Part shown: piece by piece, positions 1-6,061 of the stretch
Numbering within the stretch: position 1 is the stretch's first letter
Layout of the letters: each line of letters opens with the position of its first letter
DNA from: CAWUKT01 sp963923035
GTDB lineage: Bacteria; Bacteroidota; Bacteroidia; J057; JADKCL01
Assembly: GCA_963923035.1 (NCBI GenBank)
Contig: CAWUKT010000140.1
Coordinates: forward strand, 1-8,836
DNA: 8,836 nt
Direction of reading: 5' to 3'
Translations under genes and position numbers: made by a program
The notes under the pieces: generated by a model
What the model was told of the DNA's origin: nothing
Seen by the model: the letters and a program-made list of their open reading frames with translations, nothing else
Databases searched by the model: none

Positions 1-17
1 ACCCAGCCAAGGCCCCC

Positions 18-155
18 GCGCACCGAAGGTGCATCCAACCCGCAAATCGTAGATGCGCCCCACGCTGAATAGCTGAGCTAGCCCCATTGCGCATGAGGCA
101 ATGCACACACACGCACCGTAGGTGCGCAAAACCCGCAAATCGCAGATGCGCCCCA
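18..155. repeat. Palindrome-rich intergenic region with a duplicated 26-base element
   Basis: A 26-base stretch at 37-62 recurs at 130-155 with one difference (T at 50, C at 143). Each copy is preceded by a short hairpin: GCACC-GAA-GGTGC at 20-32 and CGCACC-GTA-GGTGCG at 112-126. Between the copies lie two further palindromes: TAGCT-G-AGCTA at 70-80 and CATTGC-7 bases-GCAATG at 85-103. The composite unit (hairpin plus 26-mer) is therefore present twice about 93 bases apart. No ORF here looks real. This resembles an intergenic REP-like repeat family, but two copies in one window cannot prove genome-wide dispersal. The first copy lies close to the left edge, so more copies may lie outside. Confidence 0.75.
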
Positions 156-165
156 AGAAGCCCCT

Positions 166-203
166 AAAAAAAAACAGGCCGGCCTCCGAAGAAGCCAGCC
201 CGT
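166..203 (-). terminator. Intrinsic terminator with UUCG tetraloop, after the 227-523 gene
   Basis: Read on the minus strand, bases 203-191 and 186-174 form a 13-pair stem that includes three G-U wobbles. It is closed by a C(UUCG)G tetraloop (loop at 187-190), a loop type known to be exceptionally stable. The stem runs straight into nine Ts (plus-strand As at 166-174). It begins 24 bases after the stop codon of the 227-523 gene, which it should terminate. The opposite strand has only a short, interrupted T-rich stretch after the stem, so termination is expected mainly on the minus strand. Confidence 0.9.
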
Positions 204-226
204 TTCTTTATAGTCATCGAGGGGGG

Positions 227-523
227 TCAGTTCAACATCACCTGGGGCATCCCCATGTGTTGGACATCGTACATTGCAAGCTCTGCAATTTCATATTCAA
301 AGAAGTCGATCATCGGAAAAGTATCCAGCAGCGCCTCCACCTTTTGGACGGAATCAGCATTGGCCACCATCCAGCCGTGAGAGCGCTCCATTGAAAGACT
401 GAAACTCGCCAGCTTCCCTTCCGTCAGAAGCCGAACGATCATCGCCCGCTGTTCGGGGATCAAACGAACAAATTCTTCCGAAAAGTAAACGGGCAACGTC
501 AATGTGACCATGAACTTTCTCAT
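227..523 (-). CDS. Muconolactone-isomerase-like small protein
   Basis: A 98-residue protein with no signal peptide or membrane helix, so cytoplasmic. The layout resembles muconolactone delta-isomerase and its relatives: an N-terminal strand (residues 3-11, TLTLPV), a helix rich in E and R (15-36, with IPEQRAMIVRLLTEGK), a strand around 40-47, GWMVANADS at 50-58, then a helix and strand ending EYEIAELAMYD (76-86). Proteins of this ferredoxin-like family are about 90-100 residues, which matches. True muconolactone isomerases act in the beta-ketoadipate pathway, but no other gene of that pathway is nearby, so the substrate is unknown and the family name should not be read as a function. The ATG start at 523 puts the first strand at the usual distance from the N-terminus. 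An 87-base gap separates it from the upstream lipoprotein gene, and a strong terminator follows. Confidence 0.8.
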   Translation of the reverse strand: MRKFMVTLTLPVYFSEEFVRLIPEQRAMIVRLLTEGKLASFSLSMERSHGWMVANADSVQKVEALLDTFPMIDFFEYEIAELAMYDVQHMGMPQVMLN

Positions 524-574
524 ACTACATTAAACGAAATTATTGGGAATAAGTTGAACCCGCTCAGGGGAATT

Positions 575-598
575 GTCCGAATGGGAACCCCATCCGAC
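575..598 (-). other. Intergenic hairpin between lipoprotein and isomerase-like genes
   Basis: Plus-strand arms at 575-585 and 589-598 pair around a 3-base loop, with one bulged base and one wobble. There is no T-run after it on the minus strand, so it is not a standard intrinsic terminator. It lies 12 bases after the stop of the lipoprotein gene and could be a weak attenuator or an mRNA processing/stability element between two cistrons. It could also be chance. Confidence 0.4.
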
Positions 599-610
599 AG
601 ATAACCAAAC

Positions 611-1171
611 TCAAAATACAACAATGCCCACAATGGGATCATTTTCCCCAAACTCCTCCACCGCATATTCCTTTTCCCCGGCCCGCTCCAAGGGCACCTG
701 TTCCGTCTCCACCAGGAAGTGAATCTGGGTAAACTTCCGGGAATAGAATTCAAATACGCCAAACTCCGGATAGGCCCGAATGAACCAATCCGCCTTTGTA
801 CTTTTCAGGTCCGCTATCGTTTTCCCCACCCGCAATCCATTCTTCAACCGCAGCTCAGGTGTCTCAATTCGGATCCGGTTCAGCTTTTTCGAGCCAAAAA
901 AATCCTCCTCAAGAAAAACCAGTCCCTCCTCGTACTCCATCAACGCCGCCCGCCATTCATATTCCCGTTCTGTGAGCAGCGTATCCCGAACGGAAACGCC
1001 CCCCAGCTCATCCGTCCCCTCCGCTGGCAACGGATCTCCCAGCTTGATCGCGTGGATTCCATTGCTCCGAATGATCTTTTTACCCGCACATCCTCCCAGG
1101 CCCACCAACAACAAGGCCACGGCCAATCCAAGTCCGAAATAATGGAACGGAAATTCAAGTCGTTTTTTCAT
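611..1171 (-). CDS. Lipoprotein of unknown function
   Basis: A 186-residue protein with a clear type II signal: two Lys and an Arg near the N-terminus, a hydrophobic core (residues 11-26) and the lipobox LGGC with the lipidated Cys at 28. No Asp at the +2 position is seen, and the mature protein should sit on the outer or inner membrane. The mature part has GIHAIKLGDPLP around 38-49 and LRVGKTIADLKS around 113-124; the second phrase is of a kind common in small secreted beta-rich domains of unknown function. The remainder is acidic and aromatic-rich, with no cysteine after the lipobox. I do not recognise an enzyme family. Its ATG lies 17 bases inside the end of the SAM-dependent protein gene, so the two are probably translationally coupled. 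It is likely the last gene of the kinase operon. Confidence 0.82.
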   Translation of the reverse strand: MKKRLEFPFHYFGLGLAVALLLVGLGGCAGKKIIRSNGIHAIKLGDPLPAEGTDELGGVSVRDTLLTEREYEWRAALMEYEEGLVFLEEDFFGSKKLNRIRIETPELRLKNGLRVGKTIADLKSTKADWFIRAYPEFGVFEFYSRKFTQIHFLVETEQVPLERAGEKEYAVEEFGENDPIVGIVVF

Positions 1172-1817
1172 AGTACAACATCCGATTTGTATTCGCTTTG
1201 ATGAATTTGGTGCCGGGCAATGTTTGTTGCATCCTACGCGTAAAGGCCTCCGATTGTTCCCGCAGGCCCGGCGAGTGCATCAACCGATTGAACAGTAGCA
1301 TCCCCTCCGGACGAAGGGATTGGGCACAGGCCTGAAGGAACGCTTCCGTTTCGGCCCGGCTCGGAACCAGCGCATTGATGAACAAATCAACAATGACCAG
1401 ATCAAACCGCCGCTCCACCGTGGAAACATAGTCCACCGCGTCGGCCACCACTACCTCGACGCCCTCATAATCGTCCAGCCCAAAATGGTTACGCCCCAAA
1501 CGCACCACTTCGGCATCTATTTCAACTCCGACGATTCGATAAGGTTGAGCGTGGGAAGTGAGAATGGCCGGGACATTGCCCACGCCCAATCCGAGCAACA
1601 ATACGTCCTGGTAAGCGCGCCGTTTGATTTCCAGTTGGGTGAATGCCGAGCGGAATACCTTGTCCAGGTTGCCAAAACTATAATTGACATCGGCAGTATT
1701 CAGCACTTTCTTCCCGTATACGTACCAGACTTCCAACGTGGGATTGTGGGGACTGGAGCTGCGCTCCACCACCTCTTCGGCTACAAAACTCTTCCAAAAC
1801 CGCCAACCGCGCCTCAT
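1155..1817 (-). CDS. Spermidine-synthase-like SAM-dependent protein
   Basis: A 220-residue protein with the Rossmann core of the polyamine synthase/methyltransferase superfamily. Motif I is LLLGLGVGN (residues 73-81), followed by GVEID (97-101, Glu99 expected to contact the SAM ribose), VADAVDY (124-130) and FDLVIVD (138-144). True spermidine synthases have GGGDG and a D-x-x-D gate (DSSDP or DSTDP). Here the glycine motif is GLGVGN and the second Asp of the gate is missing (IVDLFINALVP), as is the DE-x-x-YHE segment, replaced by NYSFGNLD (45-52). Aminopropyl transfer is therefore doubtful and methyl transfer more likely; the substrate is unknown. The ORF can be extended to 1907, but the ATG at 1817 is preferred. 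It overlaps the kinase stop as ATGA, and the residues upstream are a low-complexity Gly-rich read-through of kinase sequence. No signal peptide. Confidence 0.85.
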   Translation of the reverse strand: MRRGWRFWKSFVAEEVVERSSSPHNPTLEVWYVYGKKVLNTADVNYSFGNLDKVFRSAFTQLEIKRRAYQDVLLLGLGVGNVPAILTSHAQPYRIVGVEIDAEVVRLGRNHFGLDDYEGVEVVVADAVDYVSTVERRFDLVIVDLFINALVPSRAETEAFLQACAQSLRPEGMLLFNRLMHSPGLREQSEAFTRRMQQTLPGTKFIKANTNRMLYYEKTT

Positions 1818-2668
1818 CCTTGTCCCAGCAATCCTTGGTGATACTCCACCATGGCCGGAGCCGGTGCCTTGATGATACGGCCCACTTCCAGGCCCCGTGC
1901 CTGACACACTTCCTGGAGCAGGGGCGAATAGTACTTGGCAATCGAGCCAATGAAATGAACCGTTTTTGTCCCCGGATCGGCATAGCGGAGGACTGTTTTC
2001 TCGAGGAACGTATCAAAACAACGCGCCACCATGCCTTTCACCGCTGGGTGGTCGATGTGTTCGTTGATGAGGGGGGAAAAGTCAGCGAAATAATTATTGG
2101 GGCGGGGGTGGTAATAAGCAGCATTGCGCACCTCCAACAAGGGCTTCCCTGCAAACGCTTCAATGTCCTTGACCACTTCCGGAGGAAAATCCCGGTCCAG
2201 CGCCCCTTTGATCAGGTTCCGCCCCAAATCTGCCCCGCTCCCTTCATCTCCGAACAGGTACCCGTGCCCGCCCATCTCGTCCACAATTTGCTCCCCATCA
2301 AATGCACAGGAATTGGAACCCGTTCCCAGAATACAGGTGATCCCCGGCGAATGGCCACACGTGGCCCGCGCCGCCCCCAACAGATCATGGGAGATATTCC
2401 ATTCCGTCCCGGGCACCGCCTCTTCCAACAATTTCCGCACCAACTCCACCTTGGATTGGGTCCGCAGTCCAGCACCGTAAAACCAAGCGATTTCCGGAAC
2501 CCGCCCCGCCATCTTCTCCACAATTTCCAGCAGAGGTCCCGCACGCATTTGATCCTCCGTCAGCACCATCGCATTCATCCCCCGGGTCGAAAACTGATCT
2601 ATGATCGAGTCGGCATCAAACAGGATCCAGTCGATCTTGGTCGCGCCGCTGTCCGCTAGTATGTGCAT
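1814..2668 (-). CDS. BadF/BcrA-type ATPase, N-acetylglucosamine-kinase-like
   Basis: A 284-residue cytoplasmic protein of the ASKHA fold (acetate kinase, actin, hexokinase). The nucleotide motifs appear in order: phosphate-1 ADSGATKIDW (residues 5-14), a likely catalytic Asp in HDLLGAARA (Asp95), phosphate-2 CILGTGSNS (112-120), GYLFGDEGSGADLGR (136-150) and an adenosine motif HFIGSIAKYYSP (238-249). This motif set and length match the BadF/BadG/BcrA/BcrD Pfam family and the GlcNAc-kinase branch often seen in Bacteroidota. The expected reaction is ATP-dependent phosphorylation of an amino sugar such as GlcNAc, perhaps in cell-wall or chitin recycling. No transporter, PTS or etherase gene is nearby to confirm this, so the substrate is inferred. 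It is the first gene of a minus-strand operon, with its stop overlapping the next start as ATGA. Start is ATG at 2668, four bases from a -7-like box. Confidence 0.9.
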   Translation of the reverse strand: MHILADSGATKIDWILFDADSIIDQFSTRGMNAMVLTEDQMRAGPLLEIVEKMAGRVPEIAWFYGAGLRTQSKVELVRKLLEEAVPGTEWNISHDLLGAARATCGHSPGITCILGTGSNSCAFDGEQIVDEMGGHGYLFGDEGSGADLGRNLIKGALDRDFPPEVVKDIEAFAGKPLLEVRNAAYYHPRPNNYFADFSPLINEHIDHPAVKGMVARCFDTFLEKTVLRYADPGTKTVHFIGSIAKYYSPLLQEVCQARGLEVGRIIKAPAPAMVEYHQGLLGQG

Positions 2669-2672
2669 GAAC

Positions 2673-2680
2673 CGAATTTA
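2673..2680 (-). promoter_or_regulatory. Candidate -7 box of the kinase operon, 4 bases from the ATG
   Basis: On the minus strand the bases are TAAATTCG, seven of eight matching the Bacteroidota -7 consensus TAnnTTTG. Only four bases (GTTC) separate it from the kinase ATG, which would put the transcription start at or next to the ATG. The -33 part is weak: T-rich sequence (2703-2709) lies about 22 bases upstream without a proper TTTG. Offered as a candidate only. Confidence 0.3.
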
Positions 2681-2729
2681 ACCAAAATTGCAGGCGTTTC
2701 GGAAAAAAACGGGAGGCCCGCCGACGACT

Positions 2730-2761
2730 TTTCCGATTCTCCGCCGGGAATTGCAACTTTG
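2730..2761 (+). promoter_or_regulatory. Candidate promoter of the four-helix membrane protein
   Basis: TTTC at 2730-2733, a 20-base spacer, then CAACTTTG at 2754-2761, matching TAnnTTTG at seven of eight positions. The box ends four bases before the ATG at 2766. Spacing between the two parts is as expected for Bacteroidota primary sigma promoters, but each part has a mismatch. Confidence 0.35.
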
Positions 2762-2765
2762 CTCC

Positions 2766-3239
2766 ATGAACTCCTCCCGACCTACCGTCATGGCCGCCAT
2801 TTGGTTGGCATTGGGACTGGTGATGATCGTCCTGTATTTCGTCCCGCTCTTCTCCGGCCCCCTCTATTCCCTCAACGGACCGGACATCATCGAATTCCTC
2901 CGCGACCTACCCGAAGACAAGATCAGGAGCTTTGACAAACTGACGGGCATCCTCATGCTGATCGTGCCCATCGCCGCCGTATTCATAGGATTTTTGAGCC
3001 TGGGCTTTGGTGCGCTGCGCTTGAAAAAGGCCAGTCGCTCCGGGGAAAAACTGGTCGCCATCTTGTCGTTGCTGAACCTGGCCGCGGGGAGTTTACTGGC
3101 CATCAAGCTGACCACCGCCGATCGGGGATGGTTTGACCTGCTCATGCCCCAACCCGAGGCTACCTTCTATATTCTCCTTGTGCTCCACGCAGTATTGATC
3201 GGAACCTTCTTTCTGGGAAAAGAACAACCTGCCTCCTGA
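2766..3239 (+). CDS. Four-helix integral membrane protein, function unknown
   Basis: A 157-residue protein with four predicted membrane helices at about residues 8-29, 60-82, 96-115 and 132-151. The loop between helices 2 and 3 is strongly basic (RLKKASRSGEK, 85-95), while the loop between helices 1 and 2 is acidic (PEDK, near 49-52). By the positive-inside rule both termini should be cytoplasmic. No catalytic or transport motif is visible, so I assign no function. The frame is open back to a TTG at 2688, but that stretch has the look of non-coding sequence, and ATG 2766 places the first helix immediately after a short polar N-terminus. It diverges from the kinase gene and ends six bases from the end of the SUFU gene, which faces it, with no terminator between. 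Confidence 0.75.
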   Translation: MNSSRPTVMAAIWLALGLVMIVLYFVPLFSGPLYSLNGPDIIEFLRDLPEDKIRSFDKLTGILMLIVPIAAVFIGFLSLGFGALRLKKASRSGEKLVAILSLLNLAAGSLLAIKLTTADRGWFDLLMPQPEATFYILLVLHAVLIGTFFLGKEQPAS

Positions 3240-3245
3240 CCCCAC

Positions 3246-3911
3246 TCATTCCACCAGACAAACCCGTTCCGGGTGCATCATTTCGTAGACCTCATTGACC
3301 TCCAACAAGGAACGAAACGCCGGCCATCCCTGCTGGTGGATGAAAAACAGCTCTTTCTGGTACAAGGGAAATACCGACCAAATATTGATGGGACCGTGGG
3401 GACTTTGGATGCGGGAAAATATCTCGGGCAAGGTCACCGGTGCCACCAAAACCGCCCCCACAAAGTCCACGCCCGGCCCGTAGGGCCGGTAATGCGCGTC
3501 GTGGAGGACCGTATGGCCCTCCGCCAGGAACCCTTTTTCCTGAAAAGGCAAGCGCGCCAACTGCTTCAAGGCCGCCACCGGCCAATCAGAGGCCGGGTGT
3601 TCCGGCACCACGGCGCTGAAGCGCCACGTAGCGGGCAGCACCATCATCAATTCCACGTAGCGATACCGCAAAGGGTCCAGTACCTTGTCGGGCACCTGCA
3701 TGGGCAGGGTACTCAGGCCGGAGGTCAGTAGAATTTGAAAATGAGCCCCTGCCGGTCGGATCCGAAAGACATCCAAGGTAAATCCAATCGGACTTTGTTC
3801 CTCGAAATAGCTGACCTCCTCGGGCACGAAATGACGGGCGAGATGAGCATCAAGCACATCATAGTGGGCAATAATCTGGCCCGGGACCTGGGGTTCAGTG
3901 GGTAAAGGCAC
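3246..3911 (-). CDS. Suppressor-of-fused (SUFU) domain protein, GTG start
   Basis: A 221-residue protein recognised by the conserved phrases of the bacterial SUFU domain. These are HFQILLTSGLSTLPMQVPD (57-75), YRYVELMMVLPATW (83-96), a central GFLAEGHTVLHD (127-138), and the C-terminal run NIWSVFPLYQKEL (176-188) with FRSLLEVNEVYEMMHPERVCLV (199-220). It spans the whole domain with little else, and has no signal peptide, so it is cytoplasmic. The animal homologue restrains Gli transcription factors. In bacteria the domain has been proposed as an immunity module in polymorphic-toxin systems, acting by protein binding, not catalysis. No toxin gene is seen nearby. The start is GTG at 3911: upstream in frame there is no ATG, GTG or TTG before a TAG stop, and the next Met (residue 71) lies inside the domain. 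Confidence 0.88.
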   Translation of the reverse strand: MPLPTEPQVPGQIIAHYDVLDAHLARHFVPEEVSYFEEQSPIGFTLDVFRIRPAGAHFQILLTSGLSTLPMQVPDKVLDPLRYRYVELMMVLPATWRFSAVVPEHPASDWPVAALKQLARLPFQEKGFLAEGHTVLHDAHYRPYGPGVDFVGAVLVAPVTLPEIFSRIQSPHGPINIWSVFPLYQKELFFIHQQGWPAFRSLLEVNEVYEMMHPERVCLVE

Positions 3912-4012
3912 GGAGGAAATTAGAGAATTTGCCGGAGAAATTCCCCTCTCCTACGTAAGAGATTTTGCGCTTTCAGGGCTTCTTTCTCGATCTTTTTTTC
4001 GATTTTCCCCTT

Positions 4013-4453
4013 ATGAAACTGGCATCCTACCTCCAACAGGCTCCCCACGACCTTGCCCAGCGCGGTCTGACCTACTATCTGGAACAGCGCATCCGGTTCT
4101 TTTCGGAGGAGAAACCCGGCGATTGGGTGGCGCTCATCGGGGGGATGCACGACTACAATGTCGAGATTCGGTTGGAGGATGATTTTCTGGTGGAAACGAC
4201 TTGTACCTGCCCCTACGAGGACAAATGGTACTGCAAGCACCGCATCGCCCTTGTACACGCCATCCTCGAAGAACAACAGCGCCGGAAATTTGCCGAGGAA
4301 AACCAGGTCAATCAAAAAATGCTCAGTCTACCCTCCTTCGACCAGGCCGCCCGGGAACGCATCCAGCAACTCGGCCCCGAAGCCATGCTCGAATTCATTG
4401 TTCGGTACGGCCGTTTCCGCCCTGAATTCCGGGAGGATTTCCTGCAATGGTAA
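4013..4453 (+). CDS. Stand-alone SWIM zinc-finger protein
   Basis: A 146-residue cytoplasmic protein built around a SWIM zinc finger, C64-x-C66-x7-C74-x-H76, which fits the C-x-C-x(n)-C-x-H rule. Before it come a helix (about 12-33) and two strands ending YNVEIRLEDDFLVETTC, the usual lead-in, and after it the helix IALVHAILEEQQRRK (78-92). SWIM domains bind DNA or protein and are commonly attached to SNF2-type helicases, transposases or larger bacterial proteins. Here it stands alone with a C-terminal helical tail (about 110-146), and no helicase is next to it. The frame is open to a TTG at 3965, but the residues added are Phe-rich and unlike coding sequence, so ATG 4013 is used. The stop overlaps the start of the following lipoprotein gene by seven bases. 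Confidence 0.85.
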   Translation: MKLASYLQQAPHDLAQRGLTYYLEQRIRFFSEEKPGDWVALIGGMHDYNVEIRLEDDFLVETTCTCPYEDKWYCKHRIALVHAILEEQQRRKFAEENQVNQKMLSLPSFDQAARERIQQLGPEAMLEFIVRYGRFRPEFREDFLQW

Positions 4454-5160
4454 TATCGCTTCGCCGCCCGTGGGTCCTGATCTTGGCACTGCTGGGGCTT
4501 CATCTCAGCAGTTGTACCGAGGAAGCGCCCGAAACCATTCCCTACCAGCGCCTTTCCTTTTCTTCTTCCTCCATCTCCGGCAACCTGGGCGACCAAGCCA
4601 TTGGCGGGAGTATCCAGCAGGAGGGACAGGTGATCCAGATTCAACTCGAATTGGAGGGGACAGAACTCAACATGGAAGGCCGGGTCAGCTACGAAGGATT
4701 GGGGCGGGGAAAAGGCCGACGGGGTGAATGGAAAGGGATTTGGGTGACGGAAAATTCATTGGTGGGCAGCTATTCCACCTTTGAAGGGACCGAGCCGCTG
4801 CTGGTCCACCGGGAAGCCAGCGATTCGCTTCCGGGCGCGATTTTCCTCCGCGAAGTGAGTTGCGAACGCACGGATGGCACCCAAACCGGCACCGTGGTCT
4901 GGCAGGTGCCTCCCCGGGAAAACATGGATCCCATTGCCTACTGGAAGTTGATGGAGAAAGCCTTCTACCGGCCCGAATGCAGTTGCAAAGGATTGGACCA
5001 ACGGAACGCCACCCAGTCGACCACCCTCCTGGAAATTTTGCCTGCCTCCTCCCCCGGCACCATTTCTTTTCAGGTTTCCACCCAATTTGACGAAGCCGAA
5101 CCCACCATCACCCGCCACGCATTCGACCTTTCTTCCGATATTGTTACCGATGAGATTTAG
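4447..5160 (+). CDS. Lipoprotein of unknown function
   Basis: A 237-residue protein with a type II signal: two Arg, a hydrophobic core (residues 9-20) and the lipobox LSSC, with Cys23 lipidated, followed by TEE. The first half of the mature part (about 35-123) alternates short strands and turns, with GGSIQQEGQVIQIQLELEG, GEWKGIWV and a FEG turn. This is the texture of lipocalin-like or beta-barrel Bacteroidota lipoproteins, though I cannot assign a family. The second half carries Cys139 and a CSC pair at 178 and 180 (PECSCKG), which could form disulfides or bind metal. Its ATG lies inside the last two codons of the SWIM gene (ATGGTAA), so translation should be coupled to it. The next gene begins 26 bases after its stop, consistent with one transcript. 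Confidence 0.82.
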   Translation: MVISLRRPWVLILALLGLHLSSCTEEAPETIPYQRLSFSSSSISGNLGDQAIGGSIQQEGQVIQIQLELEGTELNMEGRVSYEGLGRGKGRRGEWKGIWVTENSLVGSYSTFEGTEPLLVHREASDSLPGAIFLREVSCERTDGTQTGTVVWQVPPRENMDPIAYWKLMEKAFYRPECSCKGLDQRNATQSTTLLEILPASSPGTISFQVSTQFDEAEPTITRHAFDLSSDIVTDEI

Positions 5161-5186
5161 GCTAACAAAGTAAATCCCAACCCTAC

Positions 5187-5813
5187 ATGAATATTCGCTG
5201 GCCCCACATTGTCGTTCTCTTCCTCCTGATTGGTTTTTCGGCCCCGGCCCTCCAGGCCGATTCGCCCCTGACCTCCACTCCCTTCCACAGGGCCTATATG
5301 GACCTGAAAGTGGTTTCCTACGCCAAAGAGCAAGGAGTCGTGGACAAAAAAATCGCCAAGTTCCTGATGAAGGACAAGCCCCTGCACCAGAAGGCGGCCG
5401 TCATCAATGCGCTGGGGTGGAGTATGGATGGGAAAAACAATGCCGAACTGTTCCTGGAGTTTTTGAAGGTGAAGCGGAAGCTGGTCCAGGAATCCGATTT
5501 CGCGAACCTGACCGGTCCCGACCTGTTCTGCATGGGCTATATGATGGCGCTGGACAATTATTTTGATGTGGGCGAAGCGTTTCAGGTCCTGTCCATTGCC
5601 CAGACCAAGATGCCCGAAAACTTTACCGCCAATTTCGTCCTGTCCCTGGTCGAGGCCCAGATCATGATGGACTCGGATTGGTGCAAAGTCTGGCAGGTCG
5701 TCCACAAGGTGGAGCAGAACAAGTCCTTGGAACGTTCCATGCTCCCGGCCGCGGTTAAAATTGTGATGGAGTATATCCAGCTTTACCAGAGCGAATGCGG
5801 GGCCGGCCAATAA
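5187..5813 (+). CDS. Secreted protein of unknown function
   Basis: A 208-residue protein with a type I signal peptide: hydrophobic core around residues 8-19 and a likely cut after ALQA (residue 24). The mature part is almost entirely helical by composition, with motifs such as AAVINALGWSMDGKNN (70-85), DLFCMGYMMALDNYFDVGEAF (112-132) and FTANFVLSLVEAQIMM (146-161). The repeated helix-pair look suggests an alpha-solenoid or degenerate TPR fold, but no TPR consensus is clear. Cysteines at 115, 166 and 204 may pair in the periplasm. No enzyme motif is seen and I assign no function. It is the last gene of the SWIM/lipoprotein run. A hairpin follows its stop at once. The start is the ATG giving the signal peptide. 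Confidence 0.78.
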   Translation: MNIRWPHIVVLFLLIGFSAPALQADSPLTSTPFHRAYMDLKVVSYAKEQGVVDKKIAKFLMKDKPLHQKAAVINALGWSMDGKNNAELFLEFLKVKRKLVQESDFANLTGPDLFCMGYMMALDNYFDVGEAFQVLSIAQTKMPENFTANFVLSLVEAQIMMDSDWCKVWQVVHKVEQNKSLERSMLPAAVKIVMEYIQLYQSECGAGQ

Positions 5814-5852
5814 GGAAAGCCCGCCTTGCGAGCCTTCCAGCGAAGGGCTTCC
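5814..5852 (+). terminator. Weak terminator-like hairpin after the secreted-protein gene
   Basis: GGAAAGCCC at 5814-5822 pairs with GGGCTTCC at 5845-5852, leaving one A bulged, around a 22-base loop that can itself fold partly. It begins immediately after the TAA stop. No T-run follows, so it may be a transcript 3'-end stabiliser or a factor-dependent end point instead of a classic terminator. Confidence 0.4.
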
Positions 5853-5993
5853 CCTCCGTACGGTAAAAACAGTCCTTTATTTCTGATCCCTTTCCCATTC
5901 GACTTCCTCCTGGCAGGAAGGTTTAATCGCCGAATTCGTTTTTTTGCCAACATCCCCGACCCGCCCCGGTTATTCTCAGGGAGAGGCCTTTAA

Positions 5994-6026
5994 TTTGGTG
6001 GTTGGTGAAACTATGGTTATAATTCG
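5994..6026 (+). promoter_or_regulatory. Candidate promoter of the sigma factor operon
   Basis: TTTG at 5994-5997, a 20-base spacer, then TATAATTCG at 6018-6026. Spacing and the -33 box match the Bacteroidota primary-sigma pattern (TTTG, 19-21 bases, TAnnTTTG); the -7 box is a partial match. Transcription would begin near 6030, giving a leader of about 30 bases. The rest of 5814-6061 holds no gene that I can support. Confidence 0.5.
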
Positions 6027-6061
6027 CCGACCGAACGCATCCGAAAAAAATGGAATTCTGA

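Noticed and set aside
122..394. A 90-codon plus-strand ORF at the left
   Set aside because: It starts in the repeat nest at a GTG, runs through the terminator and then antisense to the isomerase-like gene.
719..1201. Plus-strand ORFs opposite the first lipoprotein gene (719-1201 and 780-1142)
   Set aside because: Both are antisense to a gene with a clear lipobox, and show no signal or domain.
1818..1907. A 30-residue N-terminal extension of the spermidine-synthase-like protein
   Set aside because: It is Gly/Ser-rich and lies wholly within kinase codons, and the ATGA overlap gives a natural start at 1817.
1820..2659. A 279-codon plus-strand ORF opposite the kinase
   Set aside because: It is antisense to a gene with all ASKHA motifs, its translation is rich in His, Pro and Arg without domain features, and long antisense frames are common in GC-rich genes.
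5157..5810. A 217-codon minus-strand ORF opposite the secreted-protein gene
   Set aside because: The plus strand has a clean signal peptide and start; the antisense product is His- and Gly-rich low complexity.
5853..5993. A small RNA or tRNA in the gap before the sigma factor
   Set aside because: No cloverleaf, no conserved TTC loop and no strong fold with a terminator of its own was seen.
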